Assembly: GCF_034932065.1 (NCBI RefSeq)
Contig: NZ_JAYGHP010000007.1
Coordinates: 1-64,000, forward strand
Source: Crocosphaera sp. UHCC 0190
Lineage (GTDB): Bacteria; Cyanobacteriota; Cyanobacteriia; Cyanobacteriales; Microcystaceae
Length of the DNA stretch: 64,000 bases
Direction: 5' to 3'
Part shown: positions 7,950 through 16,759 of the stretch, in pieces
Position numbering within the stretch: the first letter of the stretch is position 1
Layout of the letters: every line of letters starts with the position of its first letter
Notes under the pieces: generated by a model
Databases searched by the model: none
Told to the model about the DNA's origin: nothing
What the model saw: only the letters and a program-made list of their open reading frames with translations
Made by a program: the position numbers and the translations under genes

Positions 7950-8564
7950 TTAATTTAGATGAATATCATTTTGCCAAAAATCTTGGACATCATAACCCAA
8001 TTTTTGTAACATTTTTCTTAACAAAGGCAGACTCAAACCGATAATATTACTATGACAGCCTTCGATTTTTTCAACAAATAAGCCTCCCTTTCCTTCTAAG
8101 GCAAAACATCCCGCACATTTGAGGGGTTCTCCAGTGTTAACATAGGCTTTAATCGTTCTATTATCGATGTCAGCAAAGTGGACTTTTGTTGTACCACAAT
8201 CACTTAAATTTTTGTGTTGTTTGCCATCAAAAATGGCATGACCCGTGTACAATACTCCTTGATTATTTCGCATTTTTTGCCAACGAGCGATCGCTTCATC
8301 GGGAGAGTCTGGTTTACCATAAATTTCTCCTTCTACAACTAACAAAGAATCACACCCTAAAACGAGAGAGTCTGGATATTGTTGAGCGACAATTTTTGCT
8401 TTACAATTTGCTAAGATTTGGACTAATTCTTGAGGGTTATTTTCTTGAATTTGGGATTCATCAAAGTTACTATGACAGACAATAGGATTAATGCCAACTG
8501 TTTGTAGTAGTTTGAGACGGGCCGGGGAAGCAGAAGCAAGAACAAATGAGGGAAATAGTTGCAT
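7950..8564 (-). CDS. maf: Maf-family nucleotide pyrophosphatase
   Basis: House-cleaning enzyme that hydrolyses non-canonical or regulatory nucleoside triphosphates (dTTP/UTP class) to monophosphates. The N-terminal substrate loop [19 protein letters not shown], the [19 protein letters not shown] motif with the catalytic Asp, and the C-terminal [15 protein letters not shown] are all present. The frame opens at 8585 (MLLLLKK). I prefer the second Met (MQLFPSF, 8564) because Maf proteins start only a few residues before the SASPAR loop. No strong Shine-Dalgarno decides it. It has the normal length of about 204 residues. Confidence 0.9.
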   Translation of the reverse strand: MQLFPSFVLASASPARLKLLQTVGINPIVCHSNFDESQIQENNPQELVQILANCKAKIVAQQYPDSLVLGCDSLLVVEGEIYGKPDSPDEAIARWQKMRNNQGVLYTGHAIFDGKQHKNLSDCGTTKVHFADIDNRTIKAYVNTGEPLKCAGCFALEGKGGLFVEKIEGCHSNIIGLSLPLLRKMLQKLGYDVQDFWQNDIHLN

Positions 8565-8614
8565 TTTTTTTAATAACAATAGCAAAATCTATTTTATCTA
8601 TTTTGTGTTACTTA

Positions 8615-8673
8615 GGGGCATGGCATAGATAAAAGTTGGGGACTATAGACCAAGCGTATTAGTGCCATGGCCC
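8615..8673. repeat. Interspersed 59-bp hairpin repeat, copy 1
   Basis: GGGGCATGGCA (8615-8625) and TGCCATGGCCC (8663-8673) form imperfect arms around ~37 nt. The same arms bound a second hairpin at 43707-43765. A further overlapping inverted repeat uses TTGGGGACT (about 8636-8644) and AGTCCCCAA (about 8695-8703). It lies between maf and the dehydrogenase gene. Confidence 0.65.
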
Positions 8674-8744
8674 TATAAAAAAAATTTTCCATACAGTCCC
8701 CAAGACGAATCTATCTTAACTTTAACCTAGATATAGTTATATTT

Positions 8745-9749
8745 TTAATGATTTTTGACTTCATTGCTCAGGGGTTTTCCTTCCTCAAATTCTGTTAGGC
8801 TGTTAATAGTAGTCGTGGTAATATCATTAAGGGCATTTTCGGTAAAATAACCTTGATGGGAGGTAATTACTACATTGGGGAAAGATTGGAGTAATTGAAA
8901 TGTATCATCTTGAATAATTGTACCAGATAAATCTTTAAAAAAGATGTCATCTTCTTGCTCATAAACGTCAATTCCTAAGTAACCAATTTTTCCTGATTTA
9001 ATGCCAGTTATCACAGCTTTTGTGTCAATTAATTGACCGCGACTGGTATTAATTAACATCATGCCATTTTTCATCTGCTCTATAGTTGTTTCATTAATCA
9101 AATGATAGTTTTCAGGGGTCAAAGGACAGTGTAAGGAAATAATATCTGAATTGGCTAATAATTCAGGTAAATCGACATAGTGAGTATTTTCAAAAGCTTT
9201 AAATTGAGGATTAGGATAGGGATCATATCCTAGTAAATGACAACCAAATCCTTGCATAATTTTGGCAAAAATTACGCCAATTTTACCCGTTCCAATAATA
9301 CCCACTGTTCGACCATGAAGATCAAATCCTAATAATCCAGTTAAAGAAAAATTATCATCCCGAACACGATTATAAGCTTTATAAAGTTTACGATTTAACA
9401 TTAAAATTAATCCTATAGCCAATTCTGCCACAGAATAAGGAGAATAAGCCGTAACCCGAACTACTTTTATTCCCAGTTCAGCAGCCGTTTTTAAGTCTAC
9501 ATTATTATATCCCGTACACCGTAAGGCAATTAATTTTATCCCATGAGATGCCAAATTTTTTAAAGTTTCCTGACCAAGATCATCATTAACAAAGGCACAA
9601 ATAGCAGGAAAACCCTCAGCTAAAGAGGCCGTCTTGGGTTCTAAGCGAGTATCAAAATAAACTAATTCATGATTGGTATTCATAGACTGATTCGCTAGGT
9701 CAAGAAAATGACGATCATGGGGTTCGGTACTAAATACGGCGACTTTCAT
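8745..9749 (-). CDS. D-2-hydroxyacid dehydrogenase (D-lactate dehydrogenase type)
   Basis: A 334-residue NAD-dependent enzyme that would interconvert pyruvate (or a related 2-oxoacid) and D-lactate in the cytoplasm. The Rossmann motif is GIIGTGKIG. Catalytic residues are Arg77 (ALRCTGYNNVD) and His298 (TSHQGYF), with a Glu in the VYEQE region. NTSRGQLIDT matches the conserved stretch before it. I start it at 9749 (MKVAVFS) because AGGAA sits 7 nt upstream and homologues begin there; the frame stays open to 9797. It belongs to the D-LDH branch like Synechocystis slr1556. Some members prefer other 2-oxoacids. Confidence 0.88.
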   Translation of the reverse strand: MKVAVFSTEPHDRHFLDLANQSMNTNHELVYFDTRLEPKTASLAEGFPAICAFVNDDLGQETLKNLASHGIKLIALRCTGYNNVDLKTAAELGIKVVRVTAYSPYSVAELAIGLILMLNRKLYKAYNRVRDDNFSLTGLLGFDLHGRTVGIIGTGKIGVIFAKIMQGFGCHLLGYDPYPNPQFKAFENTHYVDLPELLANSDIISLHCPLTPENYHLINETTIEQMKNGMMLINTSRGQLIDTKAVITGIKSGKIGYLGIDVYEQEDDIFFKDLSGTIIQDDTFQLLQSFPNVVITSHQGYFTENALNDITTTTINSLTEFEEGKPLSNEVKNH

Positions 9750-9816
9750 CGAGAGTTCCTGAATAATGTTAAATCCAACCCTTCTAGAGTAACTCAAATA
9801 TTATATAATTGAATCA

Positions 9817-10476
9817 TTGATGTATTGGAGATTACTTATTTTTGTTATTATTAGTTTATCATTCCTATTGACTCCTATCAATTTTATGAAATCTAGAATC
9901 ATCAGACAAGGTTTAATTATTTTCGTTAACTGCTTTGGTTGGTTTATTCTATCAGCAAATGCCCAAATTAAAGTCAAACAAAATTATATTCATCCCATCA
10001 TTATCGCTCATTATGATGTCGATGAATTGGAAGAAGTTGAGAAAACGATTCAAGAGAATCCAAATAGTGCAGAGGCTTATTTAAAACGGGGTTTAATTCG
10101 TAGTCACTCTCAAGAAGATTTTGCAGGAGCAATTGCAGATTTCACTCATGTTATTGACCTAGAACCTAGCGCAGAGGTTTATAATTATCGAGGAACTGCT
10201 TATTTTTGGTTACAACAATATCAAAACGCTTTAGAAGACTATCAACGAGCAATCGCCCTTGATCAAAACTTAGCGATCGCCTATTATAATCGAGCTTATG
10301 TTTACTTAGAATTAGGCAATAAAGCAGGAGCAATTGCTGATTTTCGTCAAGGGGCAATTCTATCTCAAGAACAAGGAGATTCTCTTTCTTATCAACAAGC
10401 TTTAGACTTAATTCAAGACTTAGAAATAGGCAAGAAAAAATCAGAAATCATGAATCAGCAAACTATGACTAATTAG
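9817..10476 (+). CDS. Secreted or anchored TPR-repeat protein
   Basis: A 219-residue protein with a hydrophobic N-terminus (residues 1-22, or a second helix at 32-48 if the ATG at 9886 is used). About three tetratricopeptide repeats follow between residues ~85 and 190: AEAYLKRGLIRSHSQED, AEVYNYRGTAYFWLQQYQNA and AIAYYNRAYVYLELGNKAGA. The TPR packs into a protein-binding superhelix, probably facing the periplasm. It ends 12 bp before dprA on the same strand, so the two are likely co-transcribed. That suggests no more than shared expression. Which of the two ATGs is used cannot be settled from sequence. Confidence 0.75.
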   Translation: MMYWRLLIFVIISLSFLLTPINFMKSRIIRQGLIIFVNCFGWFILSANAQIKVKQNYIHPIIIAHYDVDELEEVEKTIQENPNSAEAYLKRGLIRSHSQEDFAGAIADFTHVIDLEPSAEVYNYRGTAYFWLQQYQNALEDYQRAIALDQNLAIAYYNRAYVYLELGNKAGAIADFRQGAILSQEQGDSLSYQQALDLIQDLEIGKKKSEIMNQQTMTN

Positions 10477-10488
10477 AAGGAGATAAAA

Positions 10489-11616
10489 TTGCAAGAAGAC
10501 AGTGCTTACTGGTTAGCTTGGTCAAACATTTCTGGAGTGGGGCCAGTGTTACTTAAACGAATCTGGCAACAGTTTGGAACCTTAAAAACTGCTTGGGAAA
10601 CCTCTCCAGAAAACCTAGGACAAGTTGAAGGCTTAGGACTCAAATTAATTAATACCATTAAACAACAGCGATCGCAATCAAATCCATCAGAATTATTAGA
10701 GAAACATCAACAAAAAAACCCGCAATTCTGGACACCTGCTGACCCAAATTATCCCCGTCTTTTATTAGAAACTCCTAGCCCACCCCCCCTATTATATTAT
10801 CAAGGACAGCCAGATTTAGCCGAAAATCAAGGAAATACACCCTTAATTGGTATTGTTGGCACTCGTTACCCCACAGAACATGGTCGTCGGTGGACTCAGA
10901 AAATCACTGTGGCCCTTGTTAAACATGGCTTTACGGTGGTTTCGGGGATGGCTGCAGGAATTGATGGAGTAGCCCATCAAACTTGTTTAGACGCAGGAGG
11001 AAGAACTATTGCTGTGTTAGGAACGGGGGTAGATGTGGTTTATCCCAGTAGTCATCAACAACTACATAAAACTATTCAACAAAAAGGATTAATTGTGAGT
11101 GAATATCCCTCTGGAACTCCAGGTGATCGCCGTCATTTTCCTGCCAGAAATCGAATTATTGCGGGGTTAAGTCGGGCAGTTTTAGTAATGGAAGCACCGG
11201 AAAAATCTGGGGCATTAATTACTGCTCGTTATGCTAACGAATTTTGTCGAGATGTTTATACTTTGCCCAATTCTCCTGATGTTATCCAGGCAAAAGGTTG
11301 TTTAAGATTAATTCATCATGGGGCAGAAATGATTCTTACAGAAGAAGAATTATTAGAGATGTTGGGAGCGATTCCTAATCTTAATCAACCTCAACAATTA
11401 TCACTATTTGAATCACCAAGTCCCCAATCTTTACCGAAGTTAGAACCCGATTTATTAAAGATATTTCAAGTCATTACCAATGAAGGGAAATCCTTTGATA
11501 CAATTGTTCAAGAAACAGGTTTAAATACCCCACAAGTTTCTGGGGGATTGTTACAATTAGAACTAGAAGGATTAATTACTCAGTTGCCAGGAATGCGTTA
11601 TCAAAAAAAGTCATAA
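10489..11616 (+). CDS. dprA: DNA-processing protein DprA
   Basis: A 375-residue protein that binds incoming single-stranded DNA and loads RecA during natural transformation. The TTG start is supported by a perfect AAGGAG (10477-10482) six bases upstream. An N-terminal HhH/SAM-like part (residues ~1-60) precedes the Rossmann-fold core: GIVGTRYPTEHGRR, SGMAAGIDGVAHQ, AVLGTGVDVVYP, PARNRIIAGLS and KSGALITA. A C-terminal winged-helix (DprA_WH) domain occupies residues ~310-372. Domain order and length are those of full DprA. It implies, but does not prove, that this strain is or was naturally competent. Confidence 0.95.
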   Translation: MQEDSAYWLAWSNISGVGPVLLKRIWQQFGTLKTAWETSPENLGQVEGLGLKLINTIKQQRSQSNPSELLEKHQQKNPQFWTPADPNYPRLLLETPSPPPLLYYQGQPDLAENQGNTPLIGIVGTRYPTEHGRRWTQKITVALVKHGFTVVSGMAAGIDGVAHQTCLDAGGRTIAVLGTGVDVVYPSSHQQLHKTIQQKGLIVSEYPSGTPGDRRHFPARNRIIAGLSRAVLVMEAPEKSGALITARYANEFCRDVYTLPNSPDVIQAKGCLRLIHHGAEMILTEEELLEMLGAIPNLNQPQQLSLFESPSPQSLPKLEPDLLKIFQVITNEGKSFDTIVQETGLNTPQVSGGLLQLELEGLITQLPGMRYQKKS

Positions 11617-11671
11617 TAGTTTTATCTAGTCACTTTAAAACTAATTTTATCTGATCGTTTTATGGTTTGAT

Positions 11672-11775
11672 ACCAAATCCGGTTATCAAAATAGATTAAC
11701 GTAGAGACGTTGCAGGCAACGTCTCTACTGGGTTTTGTTGGTTTTAATAACTCTACTTTTTAAAGCGGATTTGGT
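11672..11775. mobile_element. MITE-like element with terminal and internal inverted repeats
   Basis: A 104-bp non-coding unit is bounded by ACCAAATCCG (11672-11681) and its complement CGGATTTGGT (11766-11775). Its middle holds a perfect 12-bp-arm palindrome, GTAGAGACGTTG-CAGG-CAACGTCTCTAC (11701-11728). Non-coding length, terminal repeats and internal hairpin fit a miniature inverted-repeat transposable element. No target-site duplication is obvious and no second copy was found here. Confidence 0.55.
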
Positions 11776-11814
11776 TTGATTAGGAGAAGTTCTGATAAAA
11801 ATTTAATCTTTATA

Positions 11815-13632
11815 TTATTTAAAACAACTGTGTTTCCATAAAAAAATGCGATTTATTTTAGAAGATTGATCCTTGGACTTAATCTTCTGGCTGAGATAAT
11901 AAATTTTGAAGTTATTAAGTTGTTTATCTCCTTGATGTTTACTATTCCAGCGAAAACAAAGATATTTACCATAATAAAGACGATGTTTTTCATAATTTTT
12001 ACTATTAAGACGGGTTAAATATTTACGCCACCGCATATTTTTAAATGCTGCGAAGTTGAGATCTGGTTTCTCCCAGATAATCGGTTTTCCATCTCGAAAA
12101 ACATCAATTTTTGTGCCATCTTTAAGTTGACCAGGAATAACGTACCATTCTGCGGCACCAGTAGGTTCAGAAAACATATCCCATTTTTGGATTAAATTTA
12201 AACTATAGACAATTTCTTTGATGGTTTGTGGAAGTTTTACCTTTGAAGGATTAAGACTTCTGATATTCCAAAAAAAGATAATTAAGATTAAACATAAAGC
12301 AATAACATTGGTTGACCACGATGAATTTACTTTGAATTCATGAAACTTTAAATTCCTAGTTATTAGGGGATTAGTTAAAAGTTGATTGTTGAATATTTTT
12401 CTTCCTATCCATTGTAGGGGATAGCATTTTAGAAGAGAAGCTAAAATTTTTGATAAGGGAGAAAAGCGACTGAGATAAATAATTGCTTTAAACTGAAAAT
12501 GTTGCTTTCCTTGATCATCAATAACGACCCAAGAATTTTCTGACTTTAATGATTTGAAAACTTCTGGATTATTCTGGGCTGGAATTAAGGGAATGTCTGA
12601 TAAAAAGAGGAATGTACTAAATAAACACAATAATTTTTTACTACTTTTACATTTCTGATCATAGTAAATTTTTAATTGCTGATATTTGGAAGTTTTAAGT
12701 CTATTATTAATGCTTTCCCATAATTCACTTGGTAACAATGCTAACCAAGCTGTCGCACCAATTAAGGGAAATAGTCCTAACCTAAATACTATGCCAAAAC
12801 TTAGGTGTAATGAGATGAACATAAAGGTTGCTAGGTAGCGAAAATAATTGTTTTTGATAGGAATAAATAATAGAAATGGCCCCAATAATTCTAACCAAAT
12901 AGTAGCAAAAGTAAAAATCATTAATAAGGTTGGAAAATGACGCAGAAAAGCCCCGAAAGAGGTGACTATATAATCAGCATTTAAAGAATTATAAACAGCT
13001 AACCCTTTCTCCCATGATTCTGATTTCATCTTAAAAAAGGCAGCAAACCAATAAATAAAACAAATTTGTAATGTTAAAGCTATTGTTGCCCCAGAAAGAA
13101 TTCTTTTAGGTAAATTTTTCGCGTATAAATTAAGGGCATTATCTACAGAGTAATAAGCTCCTAAAGGTAGAAACATACCCCAAAATAGTAGTAAAAGAAG
13201 TTCTGTATCTCCCGCACTCAAGATCATCTGATTGCGGTTCTGAAGCGAGATCAAAAATAACCATGATATAATTGTAACCAGTCGAGTTCGATAACCAATT
13301 AGTAAAAAAAAGGCAAATAATCCAGCAATTAAAAAGAGAATTCCTTGAAAAAAAACGGTGCCATTGATAAAATGTAAAGACCAAAACCAGCGACCAGAAA
13401 ATTCATTAGTGAGTGCTGCTAAACGAAAAACGCCAGATTCTGTATAATGGGCTTTAATATCTTGAGCGCGATTAATTAAATCGATTATAATTAATAAGCC
13501 TAAAAAAAATCGGAACAAGGCAAGAGAACGTAAGTCAAGTCCGAGTAATTCCTTAAGTTTGAAAAAATTAAACCGTTTGAATAACCACAGAAAATTTTGA
13601 TAATAATTGTGAATATTTAATCTTTGATTCAT
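11815..13632 (-). CDS. HTTM-domain membrane protein (vitamin K carboxylase-like)
   Basis: A 605-residue protein with at least eight membrane helices in its first half. It begins with the HTTM (horizontally transferred transmembrane) pattern: SLALFRFFLGLLIIIDLINRA, then HYTESGVFR, with a downstream HLSFGIVFRLGLF. HTTM proteins share the fold of the membrane part of vitamin K-dependent gamma-carboxylase, but bacterial members mostly have no proven substrate. The second half has another membrane segment (VIALCLILIIFFWNI), then a soluble tail with WDMFSEP and PGQLKDGTKIDVFRDGKP motifs seen in the same family. The gene stands alone, with AT-rich flanks on both sides. Confidence 0.75.
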   Translation of the reverse strand: MNQRLNIHNYYQNFLWLFKRFNFFKLKELLGLDLRSLALFRFFLGLLIIIDLINRAQDIKAHYTESGVFRLAALTNEFSGRWFWSLHFINGTVFFQGILFLIAGLFAFFLLIGYRTRLVTIISWLFLISLQNRNQMILSAGDTELLLLLFWGMFLPLGAYYSVDNALNLYAKNLPKRILSGATIALTLQICFIYWFAAFFKMKSESWEKGLAVYNSLNADYIVTSFGAFLRHFPTLLMIFTFATIWLELLGPFLLFIPIKNNYFRYLATFMFISLHLSFGIVFRLGLFPLIGATAWLALLPSELWESINNRLKTSKYQQLKIYYDQKCKSSKKLLCLFSTFLFLSDIPLIPAQNNPEVFKSLKSENSWVVIDDQGKQHFQFKAIIYLSRFSPLSKILASLLKCYPLQWIGRKIFNNQLLTNPLITRNLKFHEFKVNSSWSTNVIALCLILIIFFWNIRSLNPSKVKLPQTIKEIVYSLNLIQKWDMFSEPTGAAEWYVIPGQLKDGTKIDVFRDGKPIIWEKPDLNFAAFKNMRWRKYLTRLNSKNYEKHRLYYGKYLCFRWNSKHQGDKQLNNFKIYYLSQKIKSKDQSSKINRIFLWKHSCFK

Positions 13633-13781
13633 AGGATAATTTTAGGATTTTCGTATTAGCATTTGTGGCTTTAATATCGTTTCCGTTGTATTAGTATTAG
13701 AAATAATGACAATACAAGAAAATTTTACCAGCTATTAGTCATCTTGATGAATATTCAACATAAATCGTTACTTTTCATTGA

Positions 13782-14861
13782 TTATTTAATCAAAAAATTG
13801 TTATTAATCTCTTGAATATTCGGACAACCGCTTAAGGCCATTGCTAAAATCAATTCATCTTTTAAGAGTTGTAAAATATGGTTAACCCCTGCTTCTCCAT
13901 CAACCGCTAAACCCCATAAAATCGGACGACCAATTAATACAGCTTTTGCGCCTAATGCTAAGGATTTAAAAATATCAGTGCCTCGCCGAATTCCTCCATC
14001 CATTAGGATATCAATTTTATCACCCACTGCGGTAACAATGTGTGGTAAGGCATCTAAAGAGGCGATCGCACCGTCTAATTGTCGTCCTCCGTGATTAGAA
14101 ATAATAATTGCTTTGACTCCATTTTCAACTGCTAAACGGGCATCATCTGCCCTTAAAATTCCTTTTAAAACAATAGGAAGTTTAGTGATAGATTGCAACC
14201 AATCTATATCTTTCCATGTGATACTAGGATCAATTTGTTGTTGAAAATAAGCAAATAATCCTGACTCACCAATGGTTGAGGGAATGGCTAAATTTGTCAG
14301 ACTGACCAAGTTAGCTAATTGTAAATGTGGTGGTAAGGTAAATTGATTCCTAACATCTGCTTCTCTACGTCCCATCATGGGGGCATCTACCGTCACACAT
14401 AAGGCAGTATAACCTGCTTTTTCTGCCCTTTCAACTAAAGCTTTGGTTAATCCTTTATCTCGATGAATATACAATTGAAACCATCTTAAATTATGAGATT
14501 GACAAGCGGCAACATCTTCTAAACTGGTGGTTGATAAAGTGCTGAGGATTAATAACGTTTTTAAATCAGAAAGCACTTTTGCTGTGGCTCTTTCACCTTG
14601 AGGATGAGCTAAACATTGAAAGGCCATAGGTGCAACCCCAATCGGCATTGATAAAGTTTGCCCTAAAATATTAGTTGATAAGTCAATATTGCTCACATCA
14701 ACTAACATTTTAGGATAGAGTTGATATTGTTCAAAAACTGTTCTATTTTTTCTGAGGGTAATTTCATCTAATGCACCACTACGATAATAATCCCATGCCA
14801 TTCCTGAAAGTTTTTGTTTGGCTAAGGATTCGTATTCAAACAGGTTAATGGGTTGAGTCAT
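13782..14861 (-). CDS. FMN-dependent L-lactate/glycolate oxidase
   Basis: A 359-residue alpha-hydroxyacid oxidase with a TIM-barrel fold, oxidising L-lactate (or glycolate) to the 2-oxoacid with O2 as acceptor. Conserved elements are AWDYYRSGALDE at the N-terminus, PIGVAPMAFQ for FMN contact, the Lys in LPIVLKGILRADDA, the catalytic His257/Arg260 in SNHGGRQLDG, and MDGGIRRGTDIFKSLALGA for FMN phosphate. In nitrogen-fixing cyanobacteria the close relative is a lactate oxidase implicated in oxygen scavenging, while plants use glycolate. The D-lactate dehydrogenase gene lies 4 kb away. Substrate preference needs assay. Confidence 0.9.
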   Translation of the reverse strand: MTQPINLFEYESLAKQKLSGMAWDYYRSGALDEITLRKNRTVFEQYQLYPKMLVDVSNIDLSTNILGQTLSMPIGVAPMAFQCLAHPQGERATAKVLSDLKTLLILSTLSTTSLEDVAACQSHNLRWFQLYIHRDKGLTKALVERAEKAGYTALCVTVDAPMMGRREADVRNQFTLPPHLQLANLVSLTNLAIPSTIGESGLFAYFQQQIDPSITWKDIDWLQSITKLPIVLKGILRADDARLAVENGVKAIIISNHGGRQLDGAIASLDALPHIVTAVGDKIDILMDGGIRRGTDIFKSLALGAKAVLIGRPILWGLAVDGEAGVNHILQLLKDELILAMALSGCPNIQEINNNFLIK

Positions 14862-15078
14862 AAGAAGTAGATATGATCGGCTGGATTGATTGTTTAATTC
14901 ATTCTAACTTCCTTCGGGTTTAGTAAAAGCATAATTAAGACAATTTTTCAAAATACCAGTTGTCAAAGTTAAGTAAGAAGCTATATTTTTTTAAAAAAGT
15001 CTTGAGTTTTACATCACAAATGTCATCAAAACTGGATATTATCCTGAATAAATAACAAGACACTTTACACATCTTAAA

Positions 15079-15132
15079 GTTTGACAAGCTGTCGTTAAAA
15101 TGTTTGACAAGCTGTCTTTTGACACTTATAAA
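15079..15132 (+). promoter_or_regulatory. Promoter with two exact 15-bp direct repeats
   Basis: GTTTGACAAGCTGTC occurs at 15079-15093 and again at 15102-15116, a spacing of 23 bp. Each copy contains GACA-N3-TGTC, a short dyad. The second copy supplies a consensus -35 TTGACA (15104-15109), followed after 17 bp by TATAAA (15127-15132). The predicted start is near 15139, 40 bp before the PEP-CTERM gene. Repeats overlapping the -35 box suggest repressor sites. They do not match the AT-rich TGATAAT-type Zur/Fur box. Confidence 0.7.
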
Positions 15133-15178
15133 AACCTTAGGCACAATGGCGGATGTTATTGAACATTAAGAACACAAC

Positions 15179-16051
15179 ATGACTTTCTTAAAACCCGCTA
15201 CTAACATTTTGTTAGGTTCTCCTTTAGTCGCATTATCTATTTTCTCTACTGCTGAAGTTACCTTGGCTCAGGCACATTTTGGTCATCATCATATGGTTGT
15301 GGGACGAGATAGTTTAGAAACCTTCGTTAGTGGGACATACGCAGGATTGGCAAACCCCAACTATAATCACCTGTCTTTGCTATTTCCCCATACCCATGAA
15401 CCCCCAGAAAATAGTCACTTTCATGGTATTGGAATCTATAGTTATACTGGACCTTTTGATAGTCCTACCATCATTCCTACTAATACCAATAATCAGCTTC
15501 CAGAAATCAGTTTTAACTTACCTCCCTTACAGCTTGTTCAAGGGACAGGAGCGTTTAAAGGTCAAATGGTTAGTATCAAAACAGAGGACAATATTTTCTC
15601 TGATTTAACCACTAAACCAGTTAAGCATCTAGCTGATAGTTTAGATGACCCCTATATTGCGGGAGTTTATCATAGTGGTAGTGATCGTTGGAATACCTTA
15701 CTGGGTGATAATGCAACCATTGCTTTTGAATTAGTATATATTACCCCAGGTTTAATATTTGCTGATAGTAATGGACAAACTTTATTGGATTCAATCGGTC
15801 AGCAAACTGAGATTGGTAAAGGGGATGATTTTGCATTTAAACCTTATGTTTATGCTCCACAACTTTCAGAAACTAAAAATTATTCAGCAACATTGAGATT
15901 GATTGATCTCAATCCTAATGAGGGAGAACGTTTGTTGCAATCCGGAGAGTTTACAATAAATTTTCAAGCGGTTGGTGTTCCTGAACCGTCTATCTTGTTA
16001 GGTTTAGGTGTTTTTGGGTTTGCTGGTTTATGTAGTAAAAAACGTCAATAA
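15179..16051 (+). CDS. His-rich PEP-CTERM protein, all3515-like
   Basis: A 290-residue exported protein. A signal peptide (residues 1-30) ends just before a histidine-rich mature start (HFGHHH). Another cluster, FPHTHEPPENSHFHG, follows near residue 80. The C-terminus carries VPEPS, a hydrophobic helix and a basic SKKRQ tail, the PEP-CTERM sorting signal read by exosortase. The layout matches my recollection of the Anabaena all3515 family, which is repressed by the zinc regulator Zur, so a metal (zinc) binding role outside the cell is likely. The promoter ahead has two direct repeats but no recognisable Zur box. The PepSY gene follows after 47 bp. Confidence 0.7.
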   Translation: MTFLKPATNILLGSPLVALSIFSTAEVTLAQAHFGHHHMVVGRDSLETFVSGTYAGLANPNYNHLSLLFPHTHEPPENSHFHGIGIYSYTGPFDSPTIIPTNTNNQLPEISFNLPPLQLVQGTGAFKGQMVSIKTEDNIFSDLTTKPVKHLADSLDDPYIAGVYHSGSDRWNTLLGDNATIAFELVYITPGLIFADSNGQTLLDSIGQQTEIGKGDDFAFKPYVYAPQLSETKNYSATLRLIDLNPNEGERLLQSGEFTINFQAVGVPEPSILLGLGVFGFAGLCSKKRQ

Positions 16052-16098
16052 TTCCTAAATTATGCTTGTTATCAAATTTTGGTGCGTTTTTTTAATCT

Positions 16099-16716
16099 AT
16101 GAGTGAGCAACCAAAACAAAATAGTCCCCAATTATTGACTAAACCTGATCAGGGGCAAAAAGTGTCGTTTCCTCACCAGGGATCTCTTCGTCAATGGGTT
16201 TTATTCCATAAACGTTTGGGTACAATTGTGATTGCATTGCCAATAGTTTGGTATGCGCTTTCCGGGAGTCTGATTGCGATCGGGCGTGATTTTGAGCTAG
16301 AATGGCTGTACAGTTTTTTCCAGAGATGGCACAGCTTTCAACCAGTAAATGAGTTTACTTATCAAGTGATCAACGGCTTTGTTGCTTTCTCTATACTAGC
16401 CCTGTTTGTCACCGGAATAGGGATTTGGCGAAGCACTAGAGAAGGAAAATCACCGAAGCCTAACCAAAACGTCCGCAAGTATCATCACATAGTCTCTCCA
16501 GTCTTTGGATCAGTGGGTTTCATCTTTGCCATAACTGGCTGGACTAACGTTTTGCTACGTCAGGCACCTGAGTCAGTTTATCAGTTAAGTCGTGCCATTC
16601 ATAATGGTAGTTGGCTAAACGCTACTTGGCTACATTGCTTTTATGACATTGTATGTGGACTAGGTATAAGCTTCTTGACGATCACGGGTTTGCTCTTGGC
16701 CAAACGTCGGACTTAG
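16099..16716 (+). CDS. PepSY-associated membrane protein
   Basis: A 205-residue protein with four predicted membrane helices (about residues 38-60, 92-112, 130-152 and 180-200) and a Pro/Gln-rich cytoplasmic N-terminus. FHKRLGTIVIALPIVWYALSG and the spaced His residues (HKRLG, KYHHIV, AIHNG, LHCFYD) recall PepSY-TM proteins, which are often iron reductase-like or metal-uptake accessories. It lies 47 bp behind the His-rich PEP-CTERM gene in the same direction, so joint metal-responsive expression is likely. Its size is smaller than the 350-500 residues of many PepSY-TM proteins, and no periplasmic PepSY domain is visible. Confidence 0.6.
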   Translation: MSEQPKQNSPQLLTKPDQGQKVSFPHQGSLRQWVLFHKRLGTIVIALPIVWYALSGSLIAIGRDFELEWLYSFFQRWHSFQPVNEFTYQVINGFVAFSILALFVTGIGIWRSTREGKSPKPNQNVRKYHHIVSPVFGSVGFIFAITGWTNVLLRQAPESVYQLSRAIHNGSWLNATWLHCFYDIVCGLGISFLTITGLLLAKRRT

Positions 16717-16732
16717 TAAACATGACTTTGTC

Positions 16733-16749
16733 GGTGGGCATTGCCCACC
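16733..16749. repeat. 17-bp palindromic repeat, copy 1
   Basis: GGTGGGCATTGCCCACC is a near-perfect palindrome located between the convergent PepSY and tyrS stops. Further copies lie at 49099-49115 and 53056-53072, each at a gene 3' end. It could act as a short bidirectional terminator or be a fragment of an interspersed repeat. Confidence 0.75.
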
Positions 16750-16759
16750 TTACTTTTAT

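Noticed and set aside
7856..8044. 62-residue hydrophobic plus-strand frame
   Set aside because: It starts inside an inverted repeat and overlaps the end of maf on the other strand. No support beyond openness.
14935..15144. 69-residue minus-strand frame before the PEP-CTERM gene
   Set aside because: It covers the consensus promoter and direct repeats of the divergent gene and has AT-rich, family-less sequence.
15000..15178. Zur box upstream of the all3515-like gene
   Set aside because: No TGATAATNATTATCA-like site was found; the repeats present are of a different sequence.
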